DNA of 10,845 bases from an uncultured Collinsella sp. (GTDB lineage: Bacteria; Actinomycetota; Coriobacteriia; Coriobacteriales; Coriobacteriaceae): positions 1 to 10,845 of the forward strand of contig CABSNA010000032.1 of assembly GCA_902478865.1 (NCBI GenBank). The letters are read 5' to 3'. Shown here in pieces: positions 1 through 5,869 of this stretch (position 1 is its first letter; every line of letters starts with the position of its first letter). The notes below the pieces were generated by a model. It did not search any database and had not been told where the DNA came from. It saw nothing but the letters and a program-made list of their open reading frames with translations. The translations under genes and the position numbers were made by a program.

Positions 1-28
1 TGGGCTCGGAGATGTGTATAAGAGACAG
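1..28 (+). other. Nextera/Tn5 sequencing adapter remnant (not genomic)
   Basis: Positions 10-28 read AGATGTGTATAAGAGACAG, the 19-bp Tn5 mosaic end, and positions 1-9 match the preceding part of the Nextera read-2 adapter. Genomic sequence starts at about 29, in the middle of hypD. This is library-preparation sequence left at a contig or read end, not a transposon of the organism. Confidence 0.97.
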
Positions 29-687
29 CTACGACGCCCACCATCGCCGCCGCCATCTTGGAGGCCGAGGCGCGCGGGCTTTTGAACTTCTCGGTCTATT
101 GCGCCCACAAGACCACGCCGCCGGCGTTGCGCGCCATCGCCAACGACCCCGAGACCACCATCGACGGCTTTATCCTGCCGGGCCACGTCGCCACCATCAC
201 GGGCTTGGCGCCCTTTAGCTTTTTGGTCGACGAATTCAATACCCCGGGCGTGGTCACGGGATTTGAACCGGTCGATATCCTGCAGGGCATCTGCATGCTG
301 GTCCAGATGGTTGTCGAGGACAGGCCGGCGATTGACAACGCCTACCGCCGTGGCGTCAACGCAGACGGCAATCCCGTGGCGCGCCAGCTGGTCGAGCAGG
401 TGTTTGAGCCGTGCGATACCACATGGCGCGGGCTGGGGCTGATTGCCAACTCGGGCCTTTCCATCCGCCCCGAGTTCTCGCGCTTTGATGCCCGCGCTCG
501 CTTTGACGTGCCCGTTGAGGCGACGGTCGAGCCGCGCGGGTGCCGCTGCGGCGACGTGCTGCGCGGGGCCATTGCGCCGAGCAGCTGCCCGCTCTTTGGC
601 CGCACCTGCACGCCCGAGCACCCCGTCGGCCCGTGCATGGTGAGCTCCGAGGGCAGCTGCGCGGCGTACTACCGCTACCGCGACTAG
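29..687 (+). CDS. hypD: Hydrogenase maturation factor HypD, C-terminal part (5' end cut off)
   Basis: HypD works with HypC as the iron-sulfur scaffold on which the Fe(CN)2CO group of [NiFe]-hydrogenases is built before transfer to the large subunit; it acts in the cytoplasm. About 218 codons remain of a family length near 370, because the contig starts inside the gene; the first whole genomic codon is 31-33. Family signatures in order are TTPTIAAAI at the start, CAHKTTPPA, FILPGHVATI, VVTGFEPVDILQGI, and a C-terminal cysteine region: CRCGDVLRG, then SSCPLFGRTCTP, then VGPCMVSSEGSCAAYYRY. These cysteines include the [4Fe-4S] ligands of the family. The stop TAG at 685-687 is followed after 48 bases by hypE, the usual partner gene, so the two are probably in one hyp operon continuing to the left. 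The frame is intact. Only the adapter junction at 28/29 is artificial. Confidence 0.95.
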
Positions 688-735
688 CCCGGACACACCC
701 GCACACCGACACCACCCACGATTGGAGTTTTCGAT

Positions 736-1767
736 ATGTCCCATAGCGTTACCGATAGCACCGTCCTGCTGGGCCACGGCTCCGGCGGCCAGATGATGAA
801 ACGCATCATCGATGAGGTCTTTTTGGATGCCTTTGGGTCGCCCGAGCTGCTCGAAGGCAACGACGCCGGCGTCGCCGCGCTGCCCGCGAGCGGGCGCATC
901 GCCATGTCGACCGACAGCTTTGTAGTCTCGCCGCAGTTCTTCCCCGGTGGCAACATCGGCCGTCTCGCCGTGTGCGGAACCGTCAACGACGTCGCGACCT
1001 CGGGCGCCAACGTGCGCTACCTATCGTGCGGCTTTATCCTCGAAGAGGGCTATCCCATGGATAAGCTCCACCAGATTGTGCAGACGATGGCCGAAACGGC
1101 ACGCGAGGCGGGCGTGTCCATAATCACGGGCGACACCAAGGTGGTCGAGCGCGGCGGGGCCGACGGCGTCTACATCAATACCGCCGGCGTGGGCGAGGTG
1201 CCTGCGGGCGTGGCGCTCAGCGGCGCAAACTGCCAGCCCGGCGATGTCATCCTGGTCTCGGGTACGCTGGGCGACCACGGCATCGCCATCATGAGCCAAC
1301 GCGAGGGTCTGGCGTTTTCGAGCACCATCGAAAGCGATGCCGCGCCGCTCAACCACCTGATTGCCGATGTGCTTGCCGCAGCACCCGACACACGCTGCTT
1401 CCGCGACCCCACGCGCGGTGGCCTGGCCTCGACGCTCAACGAGTTTGCGCAGGCCAGCGGCGTTGCCATGGAGATCGACGAGAAAGCTGTGCCCGTGCGC
1501 CCCGACGTGCAGGCAGCCTGCGAGATGCTCGGCTACGATGTGCTGCAGGTGGCAAACGAGGGCAAGATGGTCGCCGTCGTGCCGGCCGAGCAGGCCGATG
1601 CCGCGCTGGACGCCATGCGCGCCGCCCGCTACGGCGAGAATGCCGCCGTCATCGGTCGCGTGCTGCCTGCCGAGGGCGCCCGCCCCGCCGTGCGCGTACG
1701 TACCGGTTGGGGCTCGACCCGCATCCTCGACATGCTCGTGGGAGAGCAGCTGCCGAGAATTTGCTAG
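736..1767 (+). CDS. hypE: Carbamoyl-dehydratase HypE (hydrogenase maturation)
   Basis: HypE accepts a carbamoyl group from HypF on its C-terminal cysteine and dehydrates it with ATP to a thiocyanate, the cyanide donor for the HypC-HypD complex. The 343-residue protein has the length of the family and a PurM/AIR-synthetase-like fold. Visible marks are LLGHGSGGQ (residues 11-19), STDSFVV (58-64), the glycine-rich VCGTVNDVATSGA (79-91), GDTKVV (132-137), DPTRGGLA in the middle, and the C-terminal PRIC, whose final Cys343 is the carbamoylation residue. The ATG at 736 is preceded by GGAG at 724-727, about 8 bases upstream, which fixes the start. It follows hypD by 48 bases. No intrinsic terminator is evident between it and the next gene. 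All expected residues are present. Confidence 0.97.
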   Translation: MSHSVTDSTVLLGHGSGGQMMKRIIDEVFLDAFGSPELLEGNDAGVAALPASGRIAMSTDSFVVSPQFFPGGNIGRLAVCGTVNDVATSGANVRYLSCGFILEEGYPMDKLHQIVQTMAETAREAGVSIITGDTKVVERGGADGVYINTAGVGEVPAGVALSGANCQPGDVILVSGTLGDHGIAIMSQREGLAFSSTIESDAAPLNHLIADVLAAAPDTRCFRDPTRGGLASTLNEFAQASGVAMEIDEKAVPVRPDVQAACEMLGYDVLQVANEGKMVAVVPAEQADAALDAMRAARYGENAAVIGRVLPAEGARPAVRVRTGWGSTRILDMLVGEQLPRIC

Positions 1768-1850
1768 GGCGAAACCACACGGTCGGCGCGATGCGGCCTG
1801 ATACCCCTGGAGATGTTCAGATTCCAAGCACGCCCAACGCGGAAGCCCAG

Positions 1851-1856
1851 TATTAT
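1851..1856 (+). promoter_or_regulatory. Possible -10 element upstream of the HAD phosphatase gene
   Basis: TATTAT matches the -10 consensus at five of six bases and lies 34 bases before the chosen ATG, which would give a short leader. No convincing -35 hexamer is seen at normal spacing, so this is a weak call. It fits the 123-base gap after hypE, which suggests separate transcription. Confidence 0.3.
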
Positions 1857-1890
1857 GGGGTGCGTTTTAAACCCAATGACGGGAGTTTTT

Positions 1891-2559
1891 ATGGCAGCAG
1901 CTTTTTCCCATGTGATCTTTGACCTGGACGGCACCATCCTCAACACACTCGAGGACCTGGCGGCCGCCGGCAACCATACCTGCGAGATGCACGGCTGGCC
2001 CACGTTTGCCGTAGACGAGTACCGCTACAAGGTGGGAAACGGCATGCTCAAGCTGGTTGAGCGCTTTATGCCCGCCGAGTATGCGGGCGACGGCCGCATG
2101 TTTGAGCAGACGCTTGCCGAGTTTAGGGCTTACTACGGCGAGCACAAGGAGGACCACACCGCCCCCTATGCTGGCACGATCGAGATGCTCGACCGCCTAC
2201 GCGCCGCGGGCGTTCAGCTTGCCGTGCTCACCAACAAGGACCACGTCTCGGCGGCTCCGCTTATCGAGAAGTATTTTGGTTCCGAGCGCTTTGCGCTGGT
2301 GCAGGGCCGTGTCGATGCGTTTCCGCCCAAGCCCGAGGCGCCCGTTACGCTGCATGTGATGGAAGAGCTAGGCGCCGATCCGTCGACCACGCTCTATGTG
2401 GGCGATTCCAATGTCGATATCCTGACCGGTCACAACGCCGGCCTTAAGAGTGCGGGCGTCAGCTGGGGCTTCCGCGGCCGCGCAGAGCTGGAGTCCGCCG
2501 GCGCCGACTACGTGGCGGACACCCAGGACGAGCTAGCGGCGCTGATTCTGGGCGAGTAA
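1891..2559 (+). CDS. HAD-superfamily hydrolase, phosphoglycolate phosphatase-like (Gph/PGP type)
   Basis: A 222-residue haloacid-dehalogenase phosphatase with a helical cap. All four motifs are present: motif I DLDGT with nucleophile Asp11 and acid/base Asp13; motif II Thr114 in AVLTNKDH; motif III Lys147 in PPKPEAP; motif IV GDSNVDI with Asp172 and Asp176 for Mg2+. The insert between motifs I and II (about residues 18-95) is the C1-type cap seen in Gph and PGMB relatives. The natural substrate is not readable from sequence: 2-phosphoglycolate is the family default, but other small phosphate esters are possible, so no gene symbol is given. The start at 1891 is chosen because GGGAG (1881-1885) precedes it by five T and because the protein then begins just before motif I. 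The ATG at 1813 would add 26 residues without homology-like character. It lies after hypE but has no evident link to hydrogenase maturation. Confidence 0.9.
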   Translation: MAAAFSHVIFDLDGTILNTLEDLAAAGNHTCEMHGWPTFAVDEYRYKVGNGMLKLVERFMPAEYAGDGRMFEQTLAEFRAYYGEHKEDHTAPYAGTIEMLDRLRAAGVQLAVLTNKDHVSAAPLIEKYFGSERFALVQGRVDAFPPKPEAPVTLHVMEELGADPSTTLYVGDSNVDILTGHNAGLKSAGVSWGFRGRAELESAGADYVADTQDELAALILGE

Positions 2560-2600
2560 CGAGCGACACTGCTTAACGCAGCTGCGACAATTCTTCCGCG

Positions 2601-2648
2601 CGGAAAGCGCATCCCGTTTTGGAGCTCCGGAATGGGATGCGCTTTCCG
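2601..2648. repeat. Palindromic repeat, hairpin 1 of a three-hairpin cluster
   Basis: Arms 2601-2615 (CGGAAAGCGCATCCC) and 2634-2648 are perfect 15-base reverse complements. The 18-base interior centres on the palindrome GGAGCTCC (2621-2628) and pairs nearly throughout with wobble pairs, so the whole unit is almost one uninterrupted hairpin. No T-run follows on either strand, so a simple intrinsic terminator is not indicated. It shares the GGAAA-N-GCATCCCG and GGGATGC-TTTCC modules with the next two hairpins. Confidence 0.85.
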
Positions 2649-2663
2649 TTTGAGCCGCATCAG

Positions 2664-2709
2664 GGAAACCGCATCCCGTTTCAGAGCAATATTCCGGGTC
2701 GCACTTTCC
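2664..2709. repeat. Palindromic repeat, hairpin 2 (imperfect)
   Basis: GGAAACCGCATCCCG (2664-2678) faces CGGGTCGCACTTTCC (2695-2709), pairing at 11 of 15 positions. The left arm carries the GCATCCC module of hairpin 1, while the right arm carries the GGGTCGC module of hairpin 3, so the unit looks like a hybrid or a decayed copy. Confidence 0.65.
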
Positions 2710-2725
2710 GCAACCAACCCCATCC

Positions 2726-2771
2726 GGAAACCGCGACCCGGAATTTGACCAAAAACCGGGTCGCGGTTTCC
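2726..2771. repeat. Palindromic repeat, hairpin 3
   Basis: GGAAACCGCGACCCGG (2726-2741) and CCGGGTCGCGGTTTCC (2756-2771) are perfect 16-base reverse complements around a 14-base A-rich loop. It belongs to the same family as the two preceding hairpins, with GCGACCC in place of GCATCCC in both arms, so the pairing has been kept while the sequence changed. Confidence 0.85.
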
Positions 2772-2791
2772 CAAGCACTCGATGCAACGCT

Positions 2792-2861
2792 GGCACAAGG
2801 AGTGTCCCCAACTACCGGCAGAAAAGGAACGTCCCCAGCTGCCGCCTTCCCAATGACTACT
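2792..2861. repeat. REP-like GTCCCC repeat remnant
   Basis: The segment contains two related cores, AAGGAGTGTCCCC (2797-2809) and AAGGAACGTCCCC (2824-2836), and ends in CCAATGACTACT (2850-2861). The second core and the end match the right arm of the perfect inverted repeat at 4828-4883. A short stem CGGCAG/CTGCCG (2816-2821 with 2839-2844) encloses the second core. It appears to be a decayed copy of the same repeat type. No transposase gene is in the window. Confidence 0.55.
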
Positions 2862-2920
2862 TCAGCGATGGCAACGTCGCAGGTAAAAGTGCCACTTTAA
2901 GCCAACCAAGGGAACGACGT

Positions 2921-3080
2921 TGTTTTGGCAACGACAGCGAAAGCCCGCCAGAGCGAGCAAGGTGCCTTGAAACAAGGCGGCATTGACCTTTTGGTCATGC
3001 CGCCGAAGTTGAAAGGCAGATTGCCGCTCTGGCGGGCTTGCAGCGTCGAGCAGTTGCGGCGTTTGGTAAAACGCCGCAAC
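2921..3080. ncRNA. Candidate structured element, copy A (behind the lipoprotein gene)
   Basis: Copy A of an unrecognised element of about 160 nt; strand of action is unknown. Plus-strand order: conserved block TGTTTTGGCAACGACAGCGA (2921-2940); long stem P1, 2941-2955 with 3025-3039, 15 perfect pairs; inside it CAA/TTG, a 2x2 internal loop and TGCCTT/AAGGCA; hairpin P2 at 2976-3004 with a bulged T and a TTTT loop; conserved GCAGCGTCG; and hairpin P3 at 3053-3080 with 12 perfect pairs and loop GGTA. Copy B at 4899-5059 has the same layout with changed but still pairing arms. P3 ends three bases after the stop codon of the minus-strand lipoprotein gene, so on that strand it would form the 3' untranslated region. 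No U-run follows, so it is not a standard terminator. It could instead be a mobile palindromic DNA repeat. Confidence 0.6.
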
Positions 3081-3083
3081 GAA

Positions 3084-3641
3084 CTAGCTCAGCATTGCAT
3101 CCATCATCTCGGAGTTGACGGAGTCGTCGGCAGACCACTCGCCGTCGTCGTTGCAGGTGTACTTGAAGATAACCGTGGTCTTCCTGGGCTCGGTGGCCTT
3201 GGTCACATCGACCATAACCTGACCGGCCATCTTGTACAGCTCGTCATCGGAAGGAACCGTTTCAAGCGCAGCGACCTTCTCCTGATACTGGGTGGAGAAG
3301 TCCTCGACGATCTTGTTCATAGACTTGCATGTGATAGAGACCTCGGCGGTCGCGACGCCCTTGTCCTCGTCGACCGTCACGTCGCCGATCTTGTAGTCAA
3401 AGCCCTCGAGATAGGTCTTGGCATACTCCTTGGGATCGATACCCAGCTGCTCGAACTCGTCGCCCGAAGCCTCCTCCAGACCAGAGAGGAAGTCGTCGCC
3501 ACCGTTCTTGACCTCGTCAAACTGCGTCGTAAGATCCTCGGTGATGAGCTCCTCAACCGAAGGACCTCCGCAACCGGAAAGCACGACCACGCATGCAACC
3601 AAGACGGCCATGAGGGGCGCAAGCAGCAGCTTCTTTTTCAT
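3084..3641 (-). CDS. Small secreted lipoprotein of unknown function
   Basis: A 185-residue protein with a lipoprotein signal peptide: MKKK, a hydrophobic stretch (residues 5-21) and the lipobox LSGC, with Cys24 as the lipidated residue. It would be anchored on the outer face of the membrane. The mature part is acidic, with many Asp and Glu and two further cysteines. It carries a short Ser/Thr-rich, then beta-rich character (residues about 80-115 and 145-170), resembling small extracytoplasmic lipoproteins of the DUF type; I cannot assign a family. The start at 3641 is supported by GGGAGGA just upstream (minus strand) and by the signal peptide; the longer upstream frame has no such support. 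It lies downstream of crr but behind a terminator, so it is probably transcribed alone. Its stop codon is followed at once by structured element copy A. Confidence 0.85.
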   Translation of the reverse strand: MKKKLLLAPLMAVLVACVVVLSGCGGPSVEELITEDLTTQFDEVKNGGDDFLSGLEEASGDEFEQLGIDPKEYAKTYLEGFDYKIGDVTVDEDKGVATAEVSITCKSMNKIVEDFSTQYQEKVAALETVPSDDELYKMAGQVMVDVTKATEPRKTTVIFKYTCNDDGEWSADDSVNSEMMDAMLS

Positions 3642-3792
3642 GTTGTTCCTCCCAATGAGCGGCACCGCGCTTCCCGAACGCGGCGCACGTTGTAATAAGT
3701 AAGCCCATACTATCCACTTATGAACACCCTCGGCAGCGCGAAGGCGCGGTCGGTTCGTTTTAGCATCCGAACGGTTTGTAAGCCCGCCCAAC

Positions 3793-3826
3793 GTGCAATA
3801 AAACGCTTCCCCGCGGTGCAATAAAA
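3793..3826. repeat. Short direct repeat GTGCAATAAAA, two copies
   Basis: GTGCAATAAAA occurs at 3793-3803 and 3816-3826, start to start 23 bases, about two helical turns. The second copy overlaps the T-tract of the crr terminator. On the minus strand it reads TTTTATTGCAC, upstream of the lipoprotein gene, so a regulator-binding site or chance A-rich repetition are both possible. Confidence 0.35.
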
Positions 3827-3852
3827 AAGGTGGCCGGATAACCCGACCACCC
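3821..3852 (-). terminator. Intrinsic terminator of crr
   Basis: On the minus strand, 26 bases after the crr stop codon, a GC-rich stem GGTGGTCGG / CCGGCCACC (plus 3843-3851 with 3829-3837, one G-U pair) with a short GTTAT-type loop is followed directly by a T6 tract (plus 3823-3828). This is a textbook Rho-independent terminator and separates crr from the lipoprotein gene. Confidence 0.85.
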
Positions 3853-3877
3853 TTGCACATCCTTTGGATGCCGCAAT

Positions 3878-4414
3878 TTACTTGCGGACGACCTTAACGA
3901 TGGCGTCACCGGCGGCGACGGCGGACTCTGCCTCAACGGAAAGCTCGACGTCGGCGAACTCGGCGGTGTTGGACACGGCCACGACGACACAGTCCTTGTA
4001 ACCGGCAGCAGCGATCTTGGCTCGGTCGATCTTGAGTATGGGCTGGCCAGCCTTCACGACGTCGTCGGCCTTGACGAAGCCCTCGAAGCCATCGCCGTTC
4101 ATGTTGACGGTATCGACGCCAACGTGCACCAGAACCTCGATGCCGCTATCGGACTGCAGACCCACGGCGTGACCCATAGTGACGGTCACCTTGCCGTCGC
4201 AGGGAGCATAGACCAGGTCGTCCTCAGGCCACACCGCGCAGCCCTTGCCCAGAACCTCGCCACCAAAGACGGGATCGGGCACGTCGGCCATCTTGATGAC
4301 CTTGCCCTTGACGGGCGAGCACAGCACGTCGGCGCCAGCAGAAGCAGAGATGGAGGCCGGAGCAGCGGCAGCCGCGGGCTCAGCCTTCTTCTTGAACATA
4401 TCAAACAGACCCAT
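3878..4414 (-). CDS. crr: PTS glucose-type EIIA component (Crr)
   Basis: A 178-residue stand-alone EIIA of the glucose family. It takes phosphate from HPr and passes it to an EIIB domain of a sugar transporter; in some bacteria it also signals carbon status. The N-terminus MGLFDMFKKK resembles the amphipathic start of enterobacterial Crr, followed by an Ala-rich linker (residues 12-28). The conserved EIIA-Glc body starts at SPVKGKVI (33-40), then VPDPVFGGEVLGKGCAV, the supporting His82 in MGHAVGL and the phosphorylated His97 in LVHVGVDTV, then VKAGQPIL. The start at 4414 is preceded on the minus strand by AGAGGAG with about seven bases of spacing; the longer frame upstream crosses the promoter and is rejected. 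No ptsH, ptsI or EIIBC gene lies nearby, so its transporter partners must be elsewhere. Confidence 0.95.
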   Translation of the reverse strand: MGLFDMFKKKAEPAAAAAPASISASAGADVLCSPVKGKVIKMADVPDPVFGGEVLGKGCAVWPEDDLVYAPCDGKVTVTMGHAVGLQSDSGIEVLVHVGVDTVNMNGDGFEGFVKADDVVKAGQPILKIDRAKIAAAGYKDCVVVAVSNTAEFADVELSVEAESAVAAGDAIVKVVRK

Positions 4415-4463
4415 ACGTTTTCTCCTCTTGATTAAGCGCAACGTTGTGCGCATGCCTAAGGTA

Positions 4464-4492
4464 ATTATAGTGCCAAATGGTTCAAATGCTAA
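4464..4492 (-). promoter_or_regulatory. Promoter of crr
   Basis: On the minus strand a perfect TATAAT (-10, plus 4464-4469) lies 17 bases after TTAGCA (-35, plus 4487-4492; four of six consensus bases). The -10 is 49 bases before the crr ATG. A partial palindrome GCGCAACGTTGTGCGC (4436-4451) lies between it and the ribosome site and could be an operator, though that is only suggested by symmetry. Confidence 0.65.
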
Positions 4493-4689
4493 GGTGGGGA
4501 CTCGAATCGCGAGCCCTTCCCGGTAGCGCTCGTGGAATGGAGCGTCTCCTTTGCATCGCGGATCGATAAGCCGAGTATCGCCCGCGCACGGGACGGGCAG
4601 AAGCGGGCGCGCCAAACCCGGCACTTCTTTTCGCTCTCGAGTCCTGTCGCCGCCTTGTCCCTAACACTTCCTGACACCGACCGAAGCGT

Positions 4690-4725
4690 GCCAAAATAAA
4701 CCTGTCCCTTTTTGGTAGGTTTGGC
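4690..4725. repeat. Interrupted inverted repeat
   Basis: AAACCT (4698-4703) pairs with AGGTTT (4717-4722), and GCC (4690-4692) with GGC (4723-4725) across a five-base bulge; the loop holds CCCTTTTTGG. It resembles the REP-type units further right in size, with a GTCCC core, but is less regular. Confidence 0.4.
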
Positions 4726-4754
4726 GAGTGTGGATTTTTGGACGCTTAACTAGC

Positions 4755-4818
4755 GAGCGCGGATAATCTCCCACTTTGAGCCCACACGGGGACCAAAAAC
4801 GGGAGATTATGCACGCTC
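4755..4818. repeat. Palindromic repeat with ATAATCTCCC arms
   Basis: GAGCGCGGATAATCTCCC (4755-4772) faces GGGAGATTATGCACGCTC (4801-4818), with 16 of 18 positions paired around a 28-base loop. It is unrelated in sequence to the hairpins at 2601-2771 and stands next to the GGGGAC palindrome. Function unknown; no coding potential. Confidence 0.7.
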
Positions 4819-4827
4819 ATTTCTGAC

Positions 4828-4883
4828 TAGTCATTGGGGACGTTCTTAAACGACTAGTCAAACAAGAACGTCCCCAATGACTA
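4828..4883. repeat. Perfect 20-bp inverted repeat (REP-like, GGGGACGTTC core)
   Basis: TAGTCATTGGGGACGTTCTT (4828-4847) and its exact complement at 4864-4883 flank a 16-base loop. The loop holds GACTAGTC (4852-4859), a palindrome that also occurs at the outer left edge (4824-4831). The right arm recurs in degraded form near 2824-2861. GGGGAC-type palindromes are known for REP sequences mobilised by Y1 (RAYT/IS200-like) transposases; none is encoded here, so that link is inferred. Confidence 0.8.
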
Positions 4884-4898
4884 CTCCGGCAACGCCGA

Positions 4899-5059
4899 TG
4901 TTTTGGCAACGACAGCGAGCGCCGCCCAGGGCGAACAAGTTGGCATGAAAAAGGCGAGGCATTGACCTTCTGGTCATGCCTCGCCTTTTGAATGACAAAT
5001 TGTCGCCCTGGACGTCGCGCAGCGTCGGCCGGTTACGGCGTTTGGCAAAACGCCGTAAC
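4899..5059. ncRNA. Candidate structured element, copy B (behind pyrE)
   Basis: Same layout as copy A at 2921-3080. The block TGTTTTGGCAACGACAGCGA (4899-4918) is identical. P1 pairs 4919-4934 with 5003-5018 at 14 of 16 positions, with a different arm sequence (CCAGGGCGA/TCGCCCTGG against AGAGCG/CGCTCT in copy A). The inner CAA/TTG with a 2x2 internal loop is kept. P2 at about 4949-4989 keeps GGCATTGACC/GGTCATGCC and the bulged T but changes the lower stem from GGC to GGCGA. P3 at 5032-5059 has 12 perfect pairs, with GTTACGG/CCGTAAC replacing GTTGCGG/CCGCAAC. P3 abuts pyrE so closely that its last base is the first base of the complement of the TAG stop. Orientation and distance to the neighbouring gene match copy A. 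Confidence 0.62.
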
Positions 5060-5739
5060 TAACGTGCTCCGTACTGCTCGTAGTAGGCGTCGATGGCGGT
5101 CTTGAGCTCGTCGTCGATGACAACCTTGCCGTCGATCTCGTGGCTGTAGAGGGTCTCGACGACCTCGGCCATAGAAACGATGCTCGCGACGGGGAAACCG
5201 TACTTTGCCTCGATCTCCTTCTGCGCGGTTGTCACACCGCCCTTGCCGACCTCCATGCGGTTGAGGGACACGATCAGGCCCTTGATCTCGACATCGGCAG
5301 CAGCCTTGACCTTGGGATAGGTCTCGTCGATGGACTTGCCACTGGTGGTAACGTCCTCGACCATGACCACACGGTCGCCGTCCTTGGGCTCATAACCCAG
5401 CAGGTTGCCCTTATCGGCACCGTGGTCCTTGGCCTCCTTGCGGTCGCAGCAGTACTTGACCTCCTTGCCGTACAGCTCGTGGTAGGCAATTGCGGTCACG
5501 ACGGCCAGCGGAATACCCTTGTAGGCCGGTCCAAACAGCACATCAAAGTCGTCGCCAAAGTTATCGTGGATGGCCTGGGCGTAATACTCGCCCAGCTTCT
5601 TGAGCTGATAGCCCGTCACGTAAGCGCCGGCGTTCATAAAGAACGGGGACTGACGGCCGCTCTTGAGCGTAAAGCTGCCGAACTTAAGGACGTCGGACTC
5701 GACCATAAACTTGATGAACTCTTGCTTGTAAGCCTCCAT
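5059..5739 (-). CDS. pyrE: Orotate phosphoribosyltransferase (PyrE)
   Basis: PyrE joins orotate to PRPP to make orotidine 5'-phosphate, the fifth step of de novo pyrimidine synthesis, in the cytoplasm. The 226-residue protein has the family features: FTLKSGRQSPFF near the N-terminus (residues 23-34), FGPAYKGIPLA (69-79), the mobile catalytic loop DRKEAKDHG (99-107), and the PRPP-binding motif VVMVEDVTTSGKS (124-136). Length is typical of the bacterial form. The start at 5739 has GAGAGGAG just upstream on the minus strand. No other pyr gene is adjacent, so it is a single-gene unit here; upstream it is divergent from the leader of the Mg2+ ATPase. Directly behind its stop codon lies structured element copy B. 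No pyrimidine attenuator is recognised upstream. Confidence 0.96.
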   Translation of the reverse strand: MEAYKQEFIKFMVESDVLKFGSFTLKSGRQSPFFMNAGAYVTGYQLKKLGEYYAQAIHDNFGDDFDVLFGPAYKGIPLAVVTAIAYHELYGKEVKYCCDRKEAKDHGADKGNLLGYEPKDGDRVVMVEDVTTSGKSIDETYPKVKAAADVEIKGLIVSLNRMEVGKGGVTTAQKEIEAKYGFPVASIVSMAEVVETLYSHEIDGKVVIDDELKTAIDAYYEQYGAR

Positions 5740-5869
5740 GCGGGCTCCTCTCGTAATCGCGTACGTGCCTTCCAGTTTAGCGCAGGCGAAGCGTCGATGC
5801 GGGCGCGCTTTGGGGCCACGGCATTCTGTAAAGGCTTTGTCAGGGGGAATGGTTTTCCGAACAATGGGG

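Larger units (their letters stand above)
2560..3083. other. Gene-free spacer packed with palindromic repeats
   Basis: This 524-base stretch lies between the convergent ends of the HAD phosphatase gene (plus) and the lipoprotein gene (minus). It holds three successive hairpins of one family, a REP-like GTCCCC segment and one copy of a 160-nt structured element, listed separately. Short open frames across it have no ribosome site or recognisable domain and are explained by the repeats. Confidence 0.75.
4493..5058. other. Gene-free spacer between crr promoter and pyrE
   Basis: About 565 bases without a convincing gene. The part 4493-4680 has only small overlapping minus-strand frames (62 and 70 codons) with no ribosome site of note and no recognised domain; it includes a GC-rich 7-bp inverted repeat (4579-4585 with 4603-4609). 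From 4690 on it is made of successive palindromic repeats and structured element copy B, listed separately. Confidence 0.65.

Noticed and set aside
1..28. Genuine Tn5-type insertion end
   Set aside because: The 9 bases before the mosaic end match the commercial adapter and the sequence stops at the contig edge.
1021..1827. 268-codon minus-strand frame over hypE, and similar shadows over pyrE and the lipoprotein gene (plus strand 5140-5955 and 2925-3695)
   Set aside because: They are mirror frames of well-supported genes, with compositions typical of antisense translation in GC-rich DNA.
1813..1890. Upstream ATG at 1813 as the start of the HAD phosphatase
   Set aside because: It lacks a well-spaced ribosome site and would add 26 residues before motif I; the ATG at 1891 has GGGAG at proper distance and a family-like N-terminus.
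2601..2771. CRISPR array
   Set aside because: The repeats are palindromes of varying sequence with irregular short gaps, not identical direct repeats with unique spacers, and no cas gene is present.
2508..2900. Small open frames of 92-96 codons in the repeat cluster
   Set aside because: The sequence is fully explained by hairpin repeats; peptides show repeated RNGMRFP-like strings from the palindromes and no ribosome site.
4490..4525. tRNA 3'-end-like string (GGGGACTCGAATCGCGAGCCC)
   Set aside because: It resembles a T-arm in reverse complement, but the stem flanking the TTCGAGT loop does not pair and no acceptor, D or anticodon arm can be laid out in the surrounding 90 bases.
4482..4694. 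Minus-strand frames of 62 and 70 codons upstream of crr
   Set aside because: No Shine-Dalgarno, no recognisable domain, and one overlaps the crr promoter region. A small gene cannot be fully excluded.
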